Part shown: positions 15,449-23,866 of the stretch, in pieces | How positions within the stretch are numbered: position 1 is the stretch's first letter | Layout: each line of letters starts with the position of its first letter | IMG/VR virus record: IMGVR_UViG_3300035698_017588 | Coordinates: 1-64,000 of that record | Reading direction: 5' to 3' (one strand) | DNA from: a virus | DNA length: 64,000 bases | Position numbers and translations under genes: made by a program | The notes under the pieces: generated by a model | Databases searched by the model: none | What the model saw: only the letters and a program-made list of their open reading frames with translations | Told to the model about the DNA's origin: nothing

Positions 15449-16343
15449 CTTCTATAATCCCTTTGAGTCTTAAAAAAGCTTCCTTTGGTGTTTTCATAAT
15501 CTCTGATTCCCAGAACACGTGAACAACATATCCAAGAGCTTCGAGATCGTTTTTCCTAATCTCATCTTTTTCTTTTTTGTTCATTCGTCCGTCATTACAA
15601 ACAAAACGATCTGAATGCCAATAATCACCATAAACCTCTATTACAATATTATCAAATAAACAAAAATCTACACAATACTTGTCTATCAGAAACTCGAATT
15701 CAAAATCGAATTCGAAAGAATGCAACATGCCCCACATAGCAAGTTCTGGTTTAGTGACAATTTTAGATTGTAGAGATCTAGTTCTGGCAGACACTCTTTT
15801 AGTCTTATCAGTATGACCTCTTCCATGAAAACCATTATTAGAACCACATGACTTTTTACTTAATTCCTTTTTTATTTCCGATTTTGGTTTGCCGGTTCTT
15901 TTTTGAATCGATTTAATAGAAGCCGGGTTTCTAGCCCCAGAATTACATTCTCTCAACAACTTTTTCAATTCATCGGTAGAATACCTCTCAGCAATCCCTT
16001 TCTGACGAGAGCTTAAAGCGATAATAGCATCATCAACTTCCATCCCCTGATATAGATAGAACTCTATACATGATGGATTTCGGAGTCTGTTGATGCTACT
16101 ACATTCTCTAGCAAAACAAGAATAAGCAAAATCCCTTCTGTGAAGGTTGACATCTCGGCCGCAACCACAACAACATTTTGGGACTTGAAAATAATCTTTC
16201 AAATAATCCCCAAAATCCCCACCACGCTCAGAATTGCGTCTCTTAATACCATGTACATCATGTAAGTGTGTCATGAGCTTATTCGGATGAGATCCGTCAC
16301 ACTTCCAATCGCATATCTGACAATTCCAAATCCCAGGAATCAT
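15423..16343 (-). CDS. Free-standing homing endonuclease (Vsr/EDxHD type) inside the fractured DnaB gene
   Basis: About 306 residues from ATG 16343 (MIPGIWNCQICDWKCDGSHP); longer starts at 16370 or 16472 are possible. The N-terminus has zinc-finger-like units (CQICDWKC...HLHDVHGI; CCCGCGRDVNLHRR...CFARECSS) for DNA recognition. The C-terminal 110 residues form a Vsr-like nuclease: KPELAMWGML, YCVDFCLFDNIVIEVYGDYW, HSDRF, then LGYVVHVFWESEI. This matches the endonuclease family described with fractured genes and split inteins (Dassa and colleagues, 2009). It lies exactly between the two intein halves and is AT-rich, as expected of the element that broke the gene. Confidence 0.82.
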   Translation of the reverse strand: MIPGIWNCQICDWKCDGSHPNKLMTHLHDVHGIKRRNSERGGDFGDYLKDYFQVPKCCCGCGRDVNLHRRDFAYSCFARECSSINRLRNPSCIEFYLYQGMEVDDAIIALSSRQKGIAERYSTDELKKLLRECNSGARNPASIKSIQKRTGKPKSEIKKELSKKSCGSNNGFHGRGHTDKTKRVSARTRSLQSKIVTKPELAMWGMLHSFEFDFEFEFLIDKYCVDFCLFDNIVIEVYGDYWHSDRFVCNDGRMNKKEKDEIRKNDLEALGYVVHVFWESEIMKTPKEAFLRLKGIIEDVENNNRT

Positions 16344-17157
16344 CGACAGATGGTAAATCTCCGATCTCATCCTCTTCGGTAAGATCTTTAACTTTAACTG
16401 CTCCGCGTGCAGTTTGAACTTTTCTAAATCCTGCAAGTTGTCGAACCGTACCATCTTCCATCTCCAATTCATAAAGCTGTGAATTTTCTTTATTTACAAT
16501 CGAAGTTGATAAAGAATGGCATTTACCAACATTTGTTCCCGCAAGCCAACAAACAACCTCTTTAGGTCCTGGACCGCCATTATTGAGGAATTTATCAAGA
16601 CTTCGGAAACCAGAGGTACGATGCTCAATAGCAGACGGGCTGAACAATAATTCATAATTATCCAGAAGCCACAAACCCTGGACCTGCAGATCAGTAATCC
16701 GATTAGCCTCTTCGACGATCTTCTCGATCTCATCAAAATCCCCGTTCTGATAAGCAAGCATCGCCTCGTCTGAATAGATCAAGCCGAAAGCCCTCTTCCG
16801 AGCCCATTCGACCATCTTCTCTTTCAGAATGGGAACATCACGCGGGTTCGATTTCTGATCGATAAGTTCCAGAACCGATTCATATGGGTCATCCTCAGTC
16901 ATATGCTGAAGGATGAAATCACGAAGCAGGCCCCGAGTCGGGACGATTTGATGCTTCTCAATGTGATTAAGAATGATAGCGATTACGTATCGTGCTTCAA
17001 CCGCTTCGAAAAGATCTGGCGTTAAGAATCGTCCGATCGAAAGAAATAGATCCGGGTGATCAAGGGCAAGGGGGATCAGAGCCTTCTCAACGTACTTGCC
17101 AAATTCGCTCTCAGCCTCGTTATTTTGAGTGAGAAATTTGGAAGTATCTTCGTACAT
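16297..17157 (-). CDS. Replicative DNA helicase DnaB/gp41, N-terminal piece followed by N-intein
   Basis: About 286 residues from ATG 17157 (MYEDTSKFLTQNNEAESEFG). The N-terminal helical domain is followed by the linker and FRSLDKFLNNGGPGPKEV, the usual lead-in of DnaB. The chain then reads VCWLAGTNVGK, the P-loop up to its Lys, where Cys 213 begins the N-intein (CHSLSTSIVNKENSQ). The N-intein ends with the protein. The helicase cannot bind ATP unless the missing Ser and C-terminal part are joined by trans-splicing with the gene at 14136-15272. The upstream 118-residue gene stops 1 base before the start. Confidence 0.87.
   Translation of the reverse strand: MYEDTSKFLTQNNEAESEFGKYVEKALIPLALDHPDLFLSIGRFLTPDLFEAVEARYVIAIILNHIEKHQIVPTRGLLRDFILQHMTEDDPYESVLELIDQKSNPRDVPILKEKMVEWARKRAFGLIYSDEAMLAYQNGDFDEIEKIVEEANRITDLQVQGLWLLDNYELLFSPSAIEHRTSGFRSLDKFLNNGGPGPKEVVCWLAGTNVGKCHSLSTSIVNKENSQLYELEMEDGTVRQLAGFRKVQTARGAVKVKDLTEEDEIGDLPSVDDSWDLELSDMRLEV
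16300..16521 (-). mobile_element. Split intein, N-terminal half (DnaB P-loop site)
   Basis: 74 residues from the catalytic Cys to the stop. Recognised by Cys1 directly after GTNVGK and by the block-B-like stretch LYELEMEDGTVRQLAGFRKV with a GAVKVKDL turn after it. The segment that normally lies between Cys1 and block B (a VxTPxG...GD turn) is nearly absent, so the half is short. Pairs with 14841-15272. Confidence 0.75.
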
Positions 17158-17158
17158 A

Positions 17159-17515
17159 TTATGGTCCTGAAGTGCCGCTCGTACCTGATGTAAGATCAAC
17201 GCAATGCGTAGCGATCCTATTTTGAATTGCAGCTAGTTGATTTTGATGATACTGTTCTGCCAACGCAAGAGCATCACAGATCTGAATAAATTCGCATTCT
17301 TCGAAAGTGATAATTGCCCCATTTGTCAGACTCCGACGCTCCCCATAATGGGGAGCATGCGTTGGCAAATTGGGCCTAATTAGAATGGTATAAACCCACC
17401 CATTATTTCCACGGGTAACACCCGCAATCGTATGAGCTTCTAAGAATCCGACTGAGGCGGATTCTCGGAGGTAGACGGTTGTTCCTCGTTCGTAGAGGGG
17501 AGCGTCGTAGGGCAT
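17159..17515 (-). CDS. Hypothetical protein (118 aa)
   Basis: Starts MPYDAPLYERGTTVYLRESA, with an SH3-like beta pattern (GWVYTILIRPN) followed by a helical segment (CDALALAEQYHQNQLAAIQN) and a Thr/Ser/Gly tail (TSGTSGTSGP). No motif assigned. It sits between RecA and the DnaB N-piece; the start lies inside the 3' end of the recA gene (75-base overlap), which makes the start uncertain. Confidence 0.5.
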   Translation of the reverse strand: MPYDAPLYERGTTVYLRESASVGFLEAHTIAGVTRGNNGWVYTILIRPNLPTHAPHYGERRSLTNGAIITFEECEFIQICDALALAEQYHQNQLAAIQNRIATHCVDLTSGTSGTSGP

Positions 17516-19656
17516 GAGTCTGTTCCAGTGATTACATGATTGTAAATTCTCTGAAATAGATTTGGGTCTGTCGCCAATGTAGCAGCAGAAGCCGCCATAC
17601 CATTGCCAAGAGATTCCCCATCATATTTGATATGACTCCCAGAGACAGTAACAATTTTCTTATCTTTCGCTACCGTCAACAAGCTGGAATATGGGTCGAC
17701 ACCATAAATTGGGTATTCAGGCAGACCAAACGTGATATTGAATTCAGCGACAGTAAAAGGCGGTGCGATCTTATTCTTCTTGAACGTCACCTTAGTAGTA
17801 TTACCAACAACAGTATCACCAACCTTAAAAGAACCCGTCCGACGAATGTCCATTCGAATAGACGAATAGAATTTCAAGGCTCGACCACCAGGAGTTGTCT
17901 CAGGAGAGTTATGCACAACAACACCAACTGGATTACCACCAGCCATGTAATTATGATTCCCTTCTACAGAAATATCATACTTTCCCTTCTGCTTCATTTG
18001 TCGTTTGCTAGCTGGTCGAATATCAACAATCTCAACACCGCAAGATCTGAAAGCCCTTTTTCGACTAAGATTTAATGTTTTGTAAAACCCGCGACGACAA
18101 ACAGGTAATTTTCTGTCCATACATTCTGGGACAAAGCAAGCGATCTTAGAAGCAATATTTTCGCTGATGTCCACGTCAAATGTGACTCTGCCACCACGAG
18201 ACATGTAGTGGAATAAGCCTAATTCATCAAGTGCTCGACTAATTTGATCAAGCTTCTCACCATCACCAGCGAATCGTTTGATAGATAATTGATAACGTTT
18301 ACGTTCGTAAACAGCATCATCCATCATCCAAATAGCAAAACCAAGCCATGAAAAATTGTCAAGCAAAATCATTGGGTCGCGATTTGGATAATCACGCTTA
18401 ACTTCAGCAAATTCAGGATACTCTATTGAAGAATAAAAGACGCCAGAATTACATTTATAATCAGCCATCTTAAGACCAGCAGCAGAAAGAATTTCAGCCT
18501 TCCAATTCATATAATGAGTATCAATATTATCTCGAATCTTCAGAGCAGCTCCTAATCTCTTCTTATTTTTGGAGATATGAGAGTCACCGGACAACACTCC
18601 AGTAAGGAATTGACCAAGAGTGCCATTTGGGTGACCGTCTTCATCAAACACAAAACAATCTTGTTTTGTGGTAAGATGATCACCCACACTCAAAGAATCC
18701 ATTTGAACGAATTCATTATCACACAATACTTCGTGACTTGGAGTCACAGTGATTTGCATGGTACCGTTTTTCGTACCAGGACCACGCAATGAAACGTGAA
18801 GATAGTCGTCAGATATTTCTACATCACCATTGTGGTGCCAGTCGACGATTTTCTTTGGTTCGAATTCCTTGGTCTCGATGTTGTAAGACCATACCTCACC
18901 TTCAACCTTTTCATCATAAACTTGACGAATCGGCAATACTCTGCCATCTACAAATGGGATTAAAGTGTCGGCATGAAGGCAGCCGAACATGACGCCGATC
19001 TTCTCTCGGATCTGATTAACACACAATAGAGTGCATTTACTGGCTGAAACAGGGCCATTGATTTTAGCAAAGGCACGACTGTTCATTCGAGCATTAGCAC
19101 CAATTTGGTTGTTACCCTCAAGAGTGCCTTCGATTTCGTCTTTCGTGATCATGGCAGCGATAGAGTCGATGATCACCAATTCTACCTTGCCGGATTTGAC
19201 AAGCAATTCGACAATATCGTACGCTTGCTCACCATTACTCGGCTGAGAGAAGATCAATTCTTCGACGTTCAAACCGATCGCCGAAGCCCAAGTGGGATCA
19301 AAAGCGTGCTCGACGTCGACAAAAGCCACACGTCCTGGTCGTTGACCAGTCACTTTGCCAGAGTCGTCTTTGACGTCAAAAAGAGTGTTCTGAAATGCTG
19401 CACCGATTTTGAGGCACGTGGTAGTCTTTCCGCTCGACTCAGGCCCATAGATCTCGATGATCCTGCCTCTCGGGATTCCGCCGCATCCGATCGCCTCGTC
19501 GATACCGACGACACCGGTTGGAACGGAATCTACTGGGACAATAGCGTTGTCTCCAGCGAATCGTACGGCTTCGACACCATACTTAGATATGAAGTGTGCT
19601 CTCAGCTCAGTCAGATCTTCAATTGCTGTGCTCTTCGCTTTAACTTTCGCCATCAT
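17440..19656 (-). CDS. recA: RecA/UvsX recombinase interrupted by a LAGLIDADG intein
   Basis: About 738 residues from ATG 19656, which has AAGGTGAGA just upstream. Walker A is GPESSGKT (71-78), followed by FVDVEHAFD and Walker B LVIIDSIAAM. DNA-binding loop 1 region residues follow (NQIGANARM). The intein occupies residues 226-583, between CVNQIREKIGVMFG and SPETTPGGRALKFYSS, i.e. just before loop 2. The C-terminus has a variable tail, acidic and Ser/Pro-rich. RecA forms filaments on single strands for strand exchange; in T4-like phages this also starts replication. The spliced product of about 380 residues is close to bacterial RecA, closer in motif wording to RecA than to T4 UvsX. Confidence 0.93.
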   Translation of the reverse strand: MMAKVKAKSTAIEDLTELRAHFISKYGVEAVRFAGDNAIVPVDSVPTGVVGIDEAIGCGGIPRGRIIEIYGPESSGKTTTCLKIGAAFQNTLFDVKDDSGKVTGQRPGRVAFVDVEHAFDPTWASAIGLNVEELIFSQPSNGEQAYDIVELLVKSGKVELVIIDSIAAMITKDEIEGTLEGNNQIGANARMNSRAFAKINGPVSASKCTLLCVNQIREKIGVMFGCLHADTLIPFVDGRVLPIRQVYDEKVEGEVWSYNIETKEFEPKKIVDWHHNGDVEISDDYLHVSLRGPGTKNGTMQITVTPSHEVLCDNEFVQMDSLSVGDHLTTKQDCFVFDEDGHPNGTLGQFLTGVLSGDSHISKNKKRLGAALKIRDNIDTHYMNWKAEILSAAGLKMADYKCNSGVFYSSIEYPEFAEVKRDYPNRDPMILLDNFSWLGFAIWMMDDAVYERKRYQLSIKRFAGDGEKLDQISRALDELGLFHYMSRGGRVTFDVDISENIASKIACFVPECMDRKLPVCRRGFYKTLNLSRKRAFRSCGVEIVDIRPASKRQMKQKGKYDISVEGNHNYMAGGNPVGVVVHNSPETTPGGRALKFYSSIRMDIRRTGSFKVGDTVVGNTTKVTFKKNKIAPPFTVAEFNITFGLPEYPIYGVDPYSSLLTVAKDKKIVTVSGSHIKYDGESLGNGMAASAATLATDPNLFQRIYNHVITGTDSCPTTLPSTNEEQPSTSENPPQSDS
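17908..18981 (-). mobile_element. Contiguous intein with LAGLIDADG endonuclease in RecA
   Basis: 358 residues, from Cys in GCLHADTLIPFVDGR to the last Asn in VGVVVHN, with +1 Ser. Splicing blocks: ITVTPSHEVLC (block B), then KYDISVEGNHNYMAGG (block F) and VVHN (block G). Between them are two LAGLIDADG-like helices, LGQFLTGVLSGDSHI and WLGFAIWMMDDAVY, each with the acidic residue. The intein should therefore still encode a homing enzyme. Confidence 0.88.
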
Positions 19657-19891
19657 TCTCACCTTGGTTATCAGAATTAATAGCCGGTTTCACTTCCGTA
19701 GTGAACTGGCCTACTACCTTTACGGCAGATGGTTTAACACGTAGAATACGGGCACCGCGTGACAACACAAGGAATTCGTCGTGGCTAGATACAACAGACC
19801 ATCGGCCACTTGAATCAAACCCACCTTTCTGCCCAAGAACACCAGTGGTATCAATAATAATTACAATGTCGAAAGCACGGATATTCTTCAT
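19640..19891 (-). CDS. Hypothetical protein (83 aa)
   Basis: Starts MKNIRAFDIVIIIDTTGVLG, a small beta-rich protein with an acidic C-terminus (INSDNQGENDGES). Its end overlaps the recA start by 17 bases. It is the first gene of the long leftward unit; the 44 bases to the divergent gene at 19936 must hold both upstream regions. I see no strong ribosome-binding site before it. Family not recognised. Confidence 0.5.
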   Translation of the reverse strand: MKNIRAFDIVIIIDTTGVLGQKGGFDSSGRWSVVSSHDEFLVLSRGARILRVKPSAVKVVGQFTTEVKPAINSDNQGENDGES

Positions 19892-19935
19892 TTCAAAAAT
19901 AATCTTGAACCAAAAGTGGATGGGAAACTAAACTT

Positions 19936-20466
19936 ATGAATAACCAAGACAAATCAATCGTCGAAGAGATCCGAGCTTATTTAGGTCTCGACGCCCATGA
20001 CAGGGGCGATGAGCAACGATTAGCTTTGGGTTCGCAACATATCCGCGAATACATCGACGACGCCTATCGTCTGAAAGTCGGTAAACTATCCCACTTCGAT
20101 TCAATCGTCACTGCATTCAGTAAAACACATCACTCAATGTATATTGACGACCCCGCATTCGTCACCACCTTCAAAAAGGAAATGACAGCACGGGGCCTAC
20201 CAAAACCACAAATCGAAGAAGCACTCGATGCGGTCGACGCCGTTCTCGACAAAGTCGTCAAAGAATTTGGTTCAAAGCAAGAAAAAGACGGCGGAACCCA
20301 CCCGAAATTCGACGACATCAAAGAAGTCAGTCAACCCGGACAACCCGATAATGGTGGATTAGTCAAGCCACGAGATGGGCACAAGCAAGAGAATAATATC
20401 GACAGCGACCTGCCAATCAACCGAGACAAAGCCCCTAAACGGCAGAAGCCTGAACTAGAGGGTTAA
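19936..20466 (+). CDS. Hypothetical protein (176 aa)
   Basis: Starts MNNQDKSIVEEIRAYLGLDA. The first 120 residues are helical (FVTTFKKEMTARGLPKPQIE), followed by a charged, probably disordered tail ending PKRQKPELEG. It runs alone on the plus strand, convergent with the next gene by a 4-base overlap. No family recognised. Confidence 0.55.
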   Translation: MNNQDKSIVEEIRAYLGLDAHDRGDEQRLALGSQHIREYIDDAYRLKVGKLSHFDSIVTAFSKTHHSMYIDDPAFVTTFKKEMTARGLPKPQIEEALDAVDAVLDKVVKEFGSKQEKDGGTHPKFDDIKEVSQPGQPDNGGLVKPRDGHKQENNIDSDLPINRDKAPKRQKPELEG

Positions 20467-21248
20467 CGGCGTACAGTAACTTCCCCAGCCCCATTGCATT
20501 TGGGACACTTCTGACCACTCACCTGACCGGTAGGAGTCCCATTCTTCATACATAATTTACATGGGCTAAATTGGACTGAATAACCGTCACCAAATGATTG
20601 GTCGACAGCTCCATTATTCTTCCCATCTCGCTTCATTCTCTCCCAATTATCATTGAAAGCCTTCTCGCTATTAGTATCAATAGCGATAATGGTTTCACCA
20701 GTCTCATCCACAGTACGTTCTGGTAACTCAAACTGGCGACCAGTCGGAGACTGAACACGCTGCTTGACCTGAACCTTCTCACCGGGTTTAACAGATTCAA
20801 CAATCGGGGTCCGAGCTGGTGCAGGGGCCGAAACAGCAACAGCTTGAGCTGGAGCACCCTCCGAAACACCTTCCGAGGCTTCCTCTTGGTCTTCCTCGTC
20901 TTCGCCGTTACGTGATGGTATTTGCTGCATCCTCATCGTTACAGGACCAGGAGAGGCCACAGGAGCCGCTGGAACGGGTTGAGCCGCTGGGATAGGTCCA
21001 TTATCCGTAGGTCCCCCAATAGTCATCATACCGCCTTTGGCGATCGCCTCCTCTAAATCGAAGCCGAAAGTCTCAGCTAATTCTTCTGCTTGAGTGACCA
21101 ATTTGACCACCGCATCCCTTACTTCAGCGAGTGATCGGCCCAACTCGTCATCGCAAATAGCAACAGTAATCGGACCAAGACTACATTGAACAGTCACAGA
21201 AGTATTAAGTTCTTCAGTCGTCTTGCTAAACAAGCACTTTTTAGCCAT
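20463..21248 (-). CDS. Hypothetical protein with C-terminal DnaJ-like zinc motif
   Basis: About 261 residues from ATG 21248 (MAKKCLFSKTTEELNTSVTV). An N-terminal compact domain with helix ELAETFGFDLEEAIAKGG is followed by an Ala/Pro-rich and acidic linker (GEDEEDQEEASEGVSEG). The C-terminal domain has CKLCMKNG...QKCPKCNGAGEVTV, a CxxC/CxxCxGxG pair as in DnaJ. Zinc binding is likely; function unknown. It is divergent from the gene at 21260, with only 11 bases between start codons. Confidence 0.55.
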   Translation of the reverse strand: MAKKCLFSKTTEELNTSVTVQCSLGPITVAICDDELGRSLAEVRDAVVKLVTQAEELAETFGFDLEEAIAKGGMMTIGGPTDNGPIPAAQPVPAAPVASPGPVTMRMQQIPSRNGEDEEDQEEASEGVSEGAPAQAVAVSAPAPARTPIVESVKPGEKVQVKQRVQSPTGRQFELPERTVDETGETIIAIDTNSEKAFNDNWERMKRDGKNNGAVDQSFGDGYSVQFSPCKLCMKNGTPTGQVSGQKCPKCNGAGEVTVRR

Positions 21249-21259
21249 CGTAGGAACCC

Positions 21260-21649
21260 ATGTCAAAAGCAATTATTGTCAAAATTGATCTCGCAACGCC
21301 GCCCGAAGAATACATCAAACGTCACTTGGGTAAGCAGTCTGAAGAAACCAAGGCGGCAATCGAAAAAGTAGTCCAAGAGAAAAAACTCGTACAAAATGCC
21401 AAGGATTCTCTGGAAGAAAAAACACGCCAGAAAACCACAGCATTAAACAACCTATTTACTCAAATCCATGCACAGGGCGAAACTGGTATGCCCAAGCAAG
21501 AAGTCATCGACGCCATGATGGAAATGGAAGCCGTCAAAAGCTCGTCCGGAGCGACTTTGAAGCTCAAGAAAATGGTGGCCACTGAATTAATCGGATATGA
21601 GCTAAAAGTGACCAAGACGCATTATTTCATCGTCAAAGCCGAAAACTGA
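21260..21649 (+). CDS. Hypothetical coiled-coil protein (129 aa)
   Basis: Starts MSKAIIVKIDLATPPEEYIK and is strongly helical and charged (EEKTRQKTTALNNLFTQIHA), with a C-terminal strand segment YELKVTKTHYFIVKAEN. No catalytic motif. The 3' end overlaps the convergent KdsB-like gene by 28 bases. Family not recognised. Confidence 0.55.
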   Translation: MSKAIIVKIDLATPPEEYIKRHLGKQSEETKAAIEKVVQEKKLVQNAKDSLEEKTRQKTTALNNLFTQIHAQGETGMPKQEVIDAMMEMEAVKSSSGATLKLKKMVATELIGYELKVTKTHYFIVKAEN

Positions 21650-22341
21650 GCGTAATCCCTAGGGACGTCAATAGTCCTCAATCTTTGCAAGACGGTATGG
21701 ACCTTAATCTCCATACCGTCCATCATCCATTGAATCTGCTCTAAATTTTCAGTATGGGTATAATAACCAATTGACCCATTAAATTTCTTAGGAATTCCCT
21801 GCGGGAAGATATAAACACCAATGTGCTTATAAAACTTCGATCCGTTATAGGGAATACAAGACCGGCTGAAGTACAAAGCTTTGCCACCTGCAGCAAAGAC
21901 AACTTTGACAGTATTCGGGTCATCTGGATCATCATACTTATCATCTGACAAGAATGAATATGCCAAAGTATGAATCGGAAACGAGGTGTCAGTAACCAAA
22001 CCGGCCAAAATACCATTCAGCAACATCGGATCTAAATCAGGACAGTCAGCCTGAATGATAATAAACGGATCGTTGATATTATTCTTCATCAGATAGCGAT
22101 GAACCCGATCAGATCCAGAATGTCCAAGAGTAGAATCAACGATCCGGACTTTAGTAAAGTCCACCTTACTCACAGCTTCTACTATCCTGGGATCATCCGT
22201 GAGAACAACCACTTCGCTAATATAATCACACTTGGCGGCATTCTCAACAACATGATTAATCAGCGGTTTCCCACCAATCTCTATCAGGACCTTCCCAGGG
22301 AAACGAGAAGAATCATACCGAGCAGGTATAAACGCAATCAT
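21622..22341 (-). CDS. KdsB-like sugar nucleotidyl (CMP) transferase
   Basis: 239 residues. The N-terminus MIAFIPARYDSSRFPGKVLI is the signature of 3-deoxy-manno-octulosonate cytidylyltransferases (IPARxxSxRxPGK). It is followed by GGKPLINHVVENAAK, VVVLTDDPRIVEAV, and the metal and nucleotide site FIIIQADCPDLDP. These enzymes activate Kdo or similar acidic sugars with CTP. Length fits the family (about 245). Overlap with the upstream flavoprotein gene (ATGA at 22338-22341) suggests a joint role in making an activated sugar for surface glycan. Whether the substrate is Kdo or another nonulosonate-type sugar cannot be told. Confidence 0.75.
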   Translation of the reverse strand: MIAFIPARYDSSRFPGKVLIEIGGKPLINHVVENAAKCDYISEVVVLTDDPRIVEAVSKVDFTKVRIVDSTLGHSGSDRVHRYLMKNNINDPFIIIQADCPDLDPMLLNGILAGLVTDTSFPIHTLAYSFLSDDKYDDPDDPNTVKVVFAAGGKALYFSRSCIPYNGSKFYKHIGVYIFPQGIPKKFNGSIGYYTHTENLEQIQWMMDGMEIKVHTVLQRLRTIDVPRDYAQFSALTMK

Positions 22342-23267
22342 ACTATTGATCCATCAGCGATTTTTAATAAGCGGTGCAAACAACTGGAAACGTCCATAGC
22401 AGAATCCCATTGAGCAGACATACCCAATGGGACGATACCATACGACTTGAGCCAATGCACATCTGAAATAGCACCAGCTGGCAAACAGCCAGGATAGAAA
22501 AACCCAGAGATCAAATCAAAATCATCAACATAGGGCGTCAAATAAAGCCCCGGATTGTCGATCCGATCCAAGAAGTAGAAAATGTACTTGTTTTCGCTAA
22601 CCTGTGCGGTCTTATAAAATTGAATCTGAGGATCGACGACATAAACCTGATTGAACCCCTCATAATTCAGCGTGCTCGACTCTAGAAGAATCACACTAAT
22701 ATCGATACTATGCAAATTAGACTGATAATTCGTCAATTCGCACAAATCATCGAGCGGGATAGTAGAAATACAATTATCGAACTCAATCACATGCCCGTCA
22801 TTAAACTCGATCCTATGAGGCTCGATAGACTTAATAGACGAGATATTGCGAGAATTTTGCAATTCCTGATAATAACGCTGATACAATGCAGCATAGAGCT
22901 GATTTACTCTGGTCCCGTATACATCGAACTCCATCCGGTGCGGATAAACGAGTTCCAAATGTCCAGGGATTTGGAAGCCATAGGTCTTAGCCAACCAAAA
23001 CGAGCAATGCTCTTTGTCAAAGCCGCGAACTAACTGCCCCTCGTGCGACCAACAGCATTTATAGGGGTGTCGTTTAATGTCGATGTTCAAAGCCTTGAGT
23101 TGATTCTCTAAAGGCTTCAGTAGATCACTAGCATAAATGAAGTTGTCAGCCGATGCCGGATTGACTCCATAAAATCGACTAGGCCCGGCACTGATCATTT
23201 CATAATCGGAGCCTAAAATATGACGAGCCAAAAAAGCATTAAGGCCGGAGCCTAATATTACATTCAT
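22338..23267 (-). CDS. FAD/NAD-binding protein, UDP-galactopyranose mutase-like
   Basis: 309 residues. The N-terminus MNVILGSGLNAFLARHIL is a dinucleotide-binding Rossmann turn. Further on, SIEPHRIEFNDGHVIEFDNC and ISTIPLDDLCEL match the middle of UDP-galactopyranose mutase/protoporphyrinogen-type flavoproteins, where a surface-exposed strand precedes CISTIP. It is shorter than UDP-Galp mutase (about 370). The 4-base overlap with the KdsB-like gene supports a nucleotide-sugar pathway. Assignment to the mutase itself is tentative. Confidence 0.55.
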   Translation of the reverse strand: MNVILGSGLNAFLARHILGSDYEMISAGPSRFYGVNPASADNFIYASDLLKPLENQLKALNIDIKRHPYKCCWSHEGQLVRGFDKEHCSFWLAKTYGFQIPGHLELVYPHRMEFDVYGTRVNQLYAALYQRYYQELQNSRNISSIKSIEPHRIEFNDGHVIEFDNCISTIPLDDLCELTNYQSNLHSIDISVILLESSTLNYEGFNQVYVVDPQIQFYKTAQVSENKYIFYFLDRIDNPGLYLTPYVDDFDLISGFFYPGCLPAGAISDVHWLKSYGIVPLGMSAQWDSAMDVSSCLHRLLKIADGSIV

Positions 23268-23866
23268 TATTCGCCGTCAGGGTCAAAGTCAGTTGGTATA
23301 GCATCTGGGGTGTTTTCTAGCAGCTCGCCCATCGCATCAAACACATCCCCACCACGAAAATCGATTCTATCTTCCTCAGGCTTCTTGACCTTCTTCCATT
23401 GATCACGACGGCGAATAAATTGCCCAAGGCCCTCGCTGCGTCTTTCGACCATTGGATCTTCGATTTCCTCGATCAACATTGGCTTCTCGTCATTGTCTTC
23501 ATCAATAAACATTGCATCAATATTGCTCAATGCCGTTGGGTTGATGTCGAACAATACTAGAGAACTAGTAGAAATCGGATCTCTGAACGGAAATTCATGT
23601 TCGATGACTTCCGGAACATAGACGTAAGGAAAGCACTTTTCGCAGTACGTCGGTATGGGGACATTCAAATCGTCGGAAGGCTTTATTATCTGTTCTATCA
23701 GACTACCACATTCCGGACATGTAGTCACAGCCATGGTGGGACGGATCAATTCGCCATTTTGACGAATATAATCCTTATTATAATCATCGTCGTCGAATTG
23801 CACTGGTCGTAGAATGAGCGATTGACCATTCAATACGCCTTCAAGAATAGCAAAAGGATTCGACAT
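23267..23866 (-). CDS. Hypothetical zinc-binding acidic protein
   Basis: About 199 residues from ATG 23866 (MSNPFAILEGVLNGQSLILR). Two CxxC pairs (TTCPECGS and TYCEKCFP) about 30 residues apart fit a zinc ribbon. The second half is acidic and probably disordered (MFIDEDNDEKPMLIEEIEDP). The start overlaps the upstream stop (TAATG). No family recognised. Confidence 0.5.
   Translation of the reverse strand: MSNPFAILEGVLNGQSLILRPVQFDDDDYNKDYIRQNGELIRPTMAVTTCPECGSLIEQIIKPSDDLNVPIPTYCEKCFPYVYVPEVIEHEFPFRDPISTSSLVLFDINPTALSNIDAMFIDEDNDEKPMLIEEIEDPMVERRSEGLGQFIRRRDQWKKVKKPEEDRIDFRGGDVFDAMGELLENTPDAIPTDFDPDGE

Noticed and set aside
19105-19680. A 191-codon plus-strand frame opposite recA
   Set aside because: Antisense of a well-defined RecA; the residues show no known motif and the composition mirrors recA codons.
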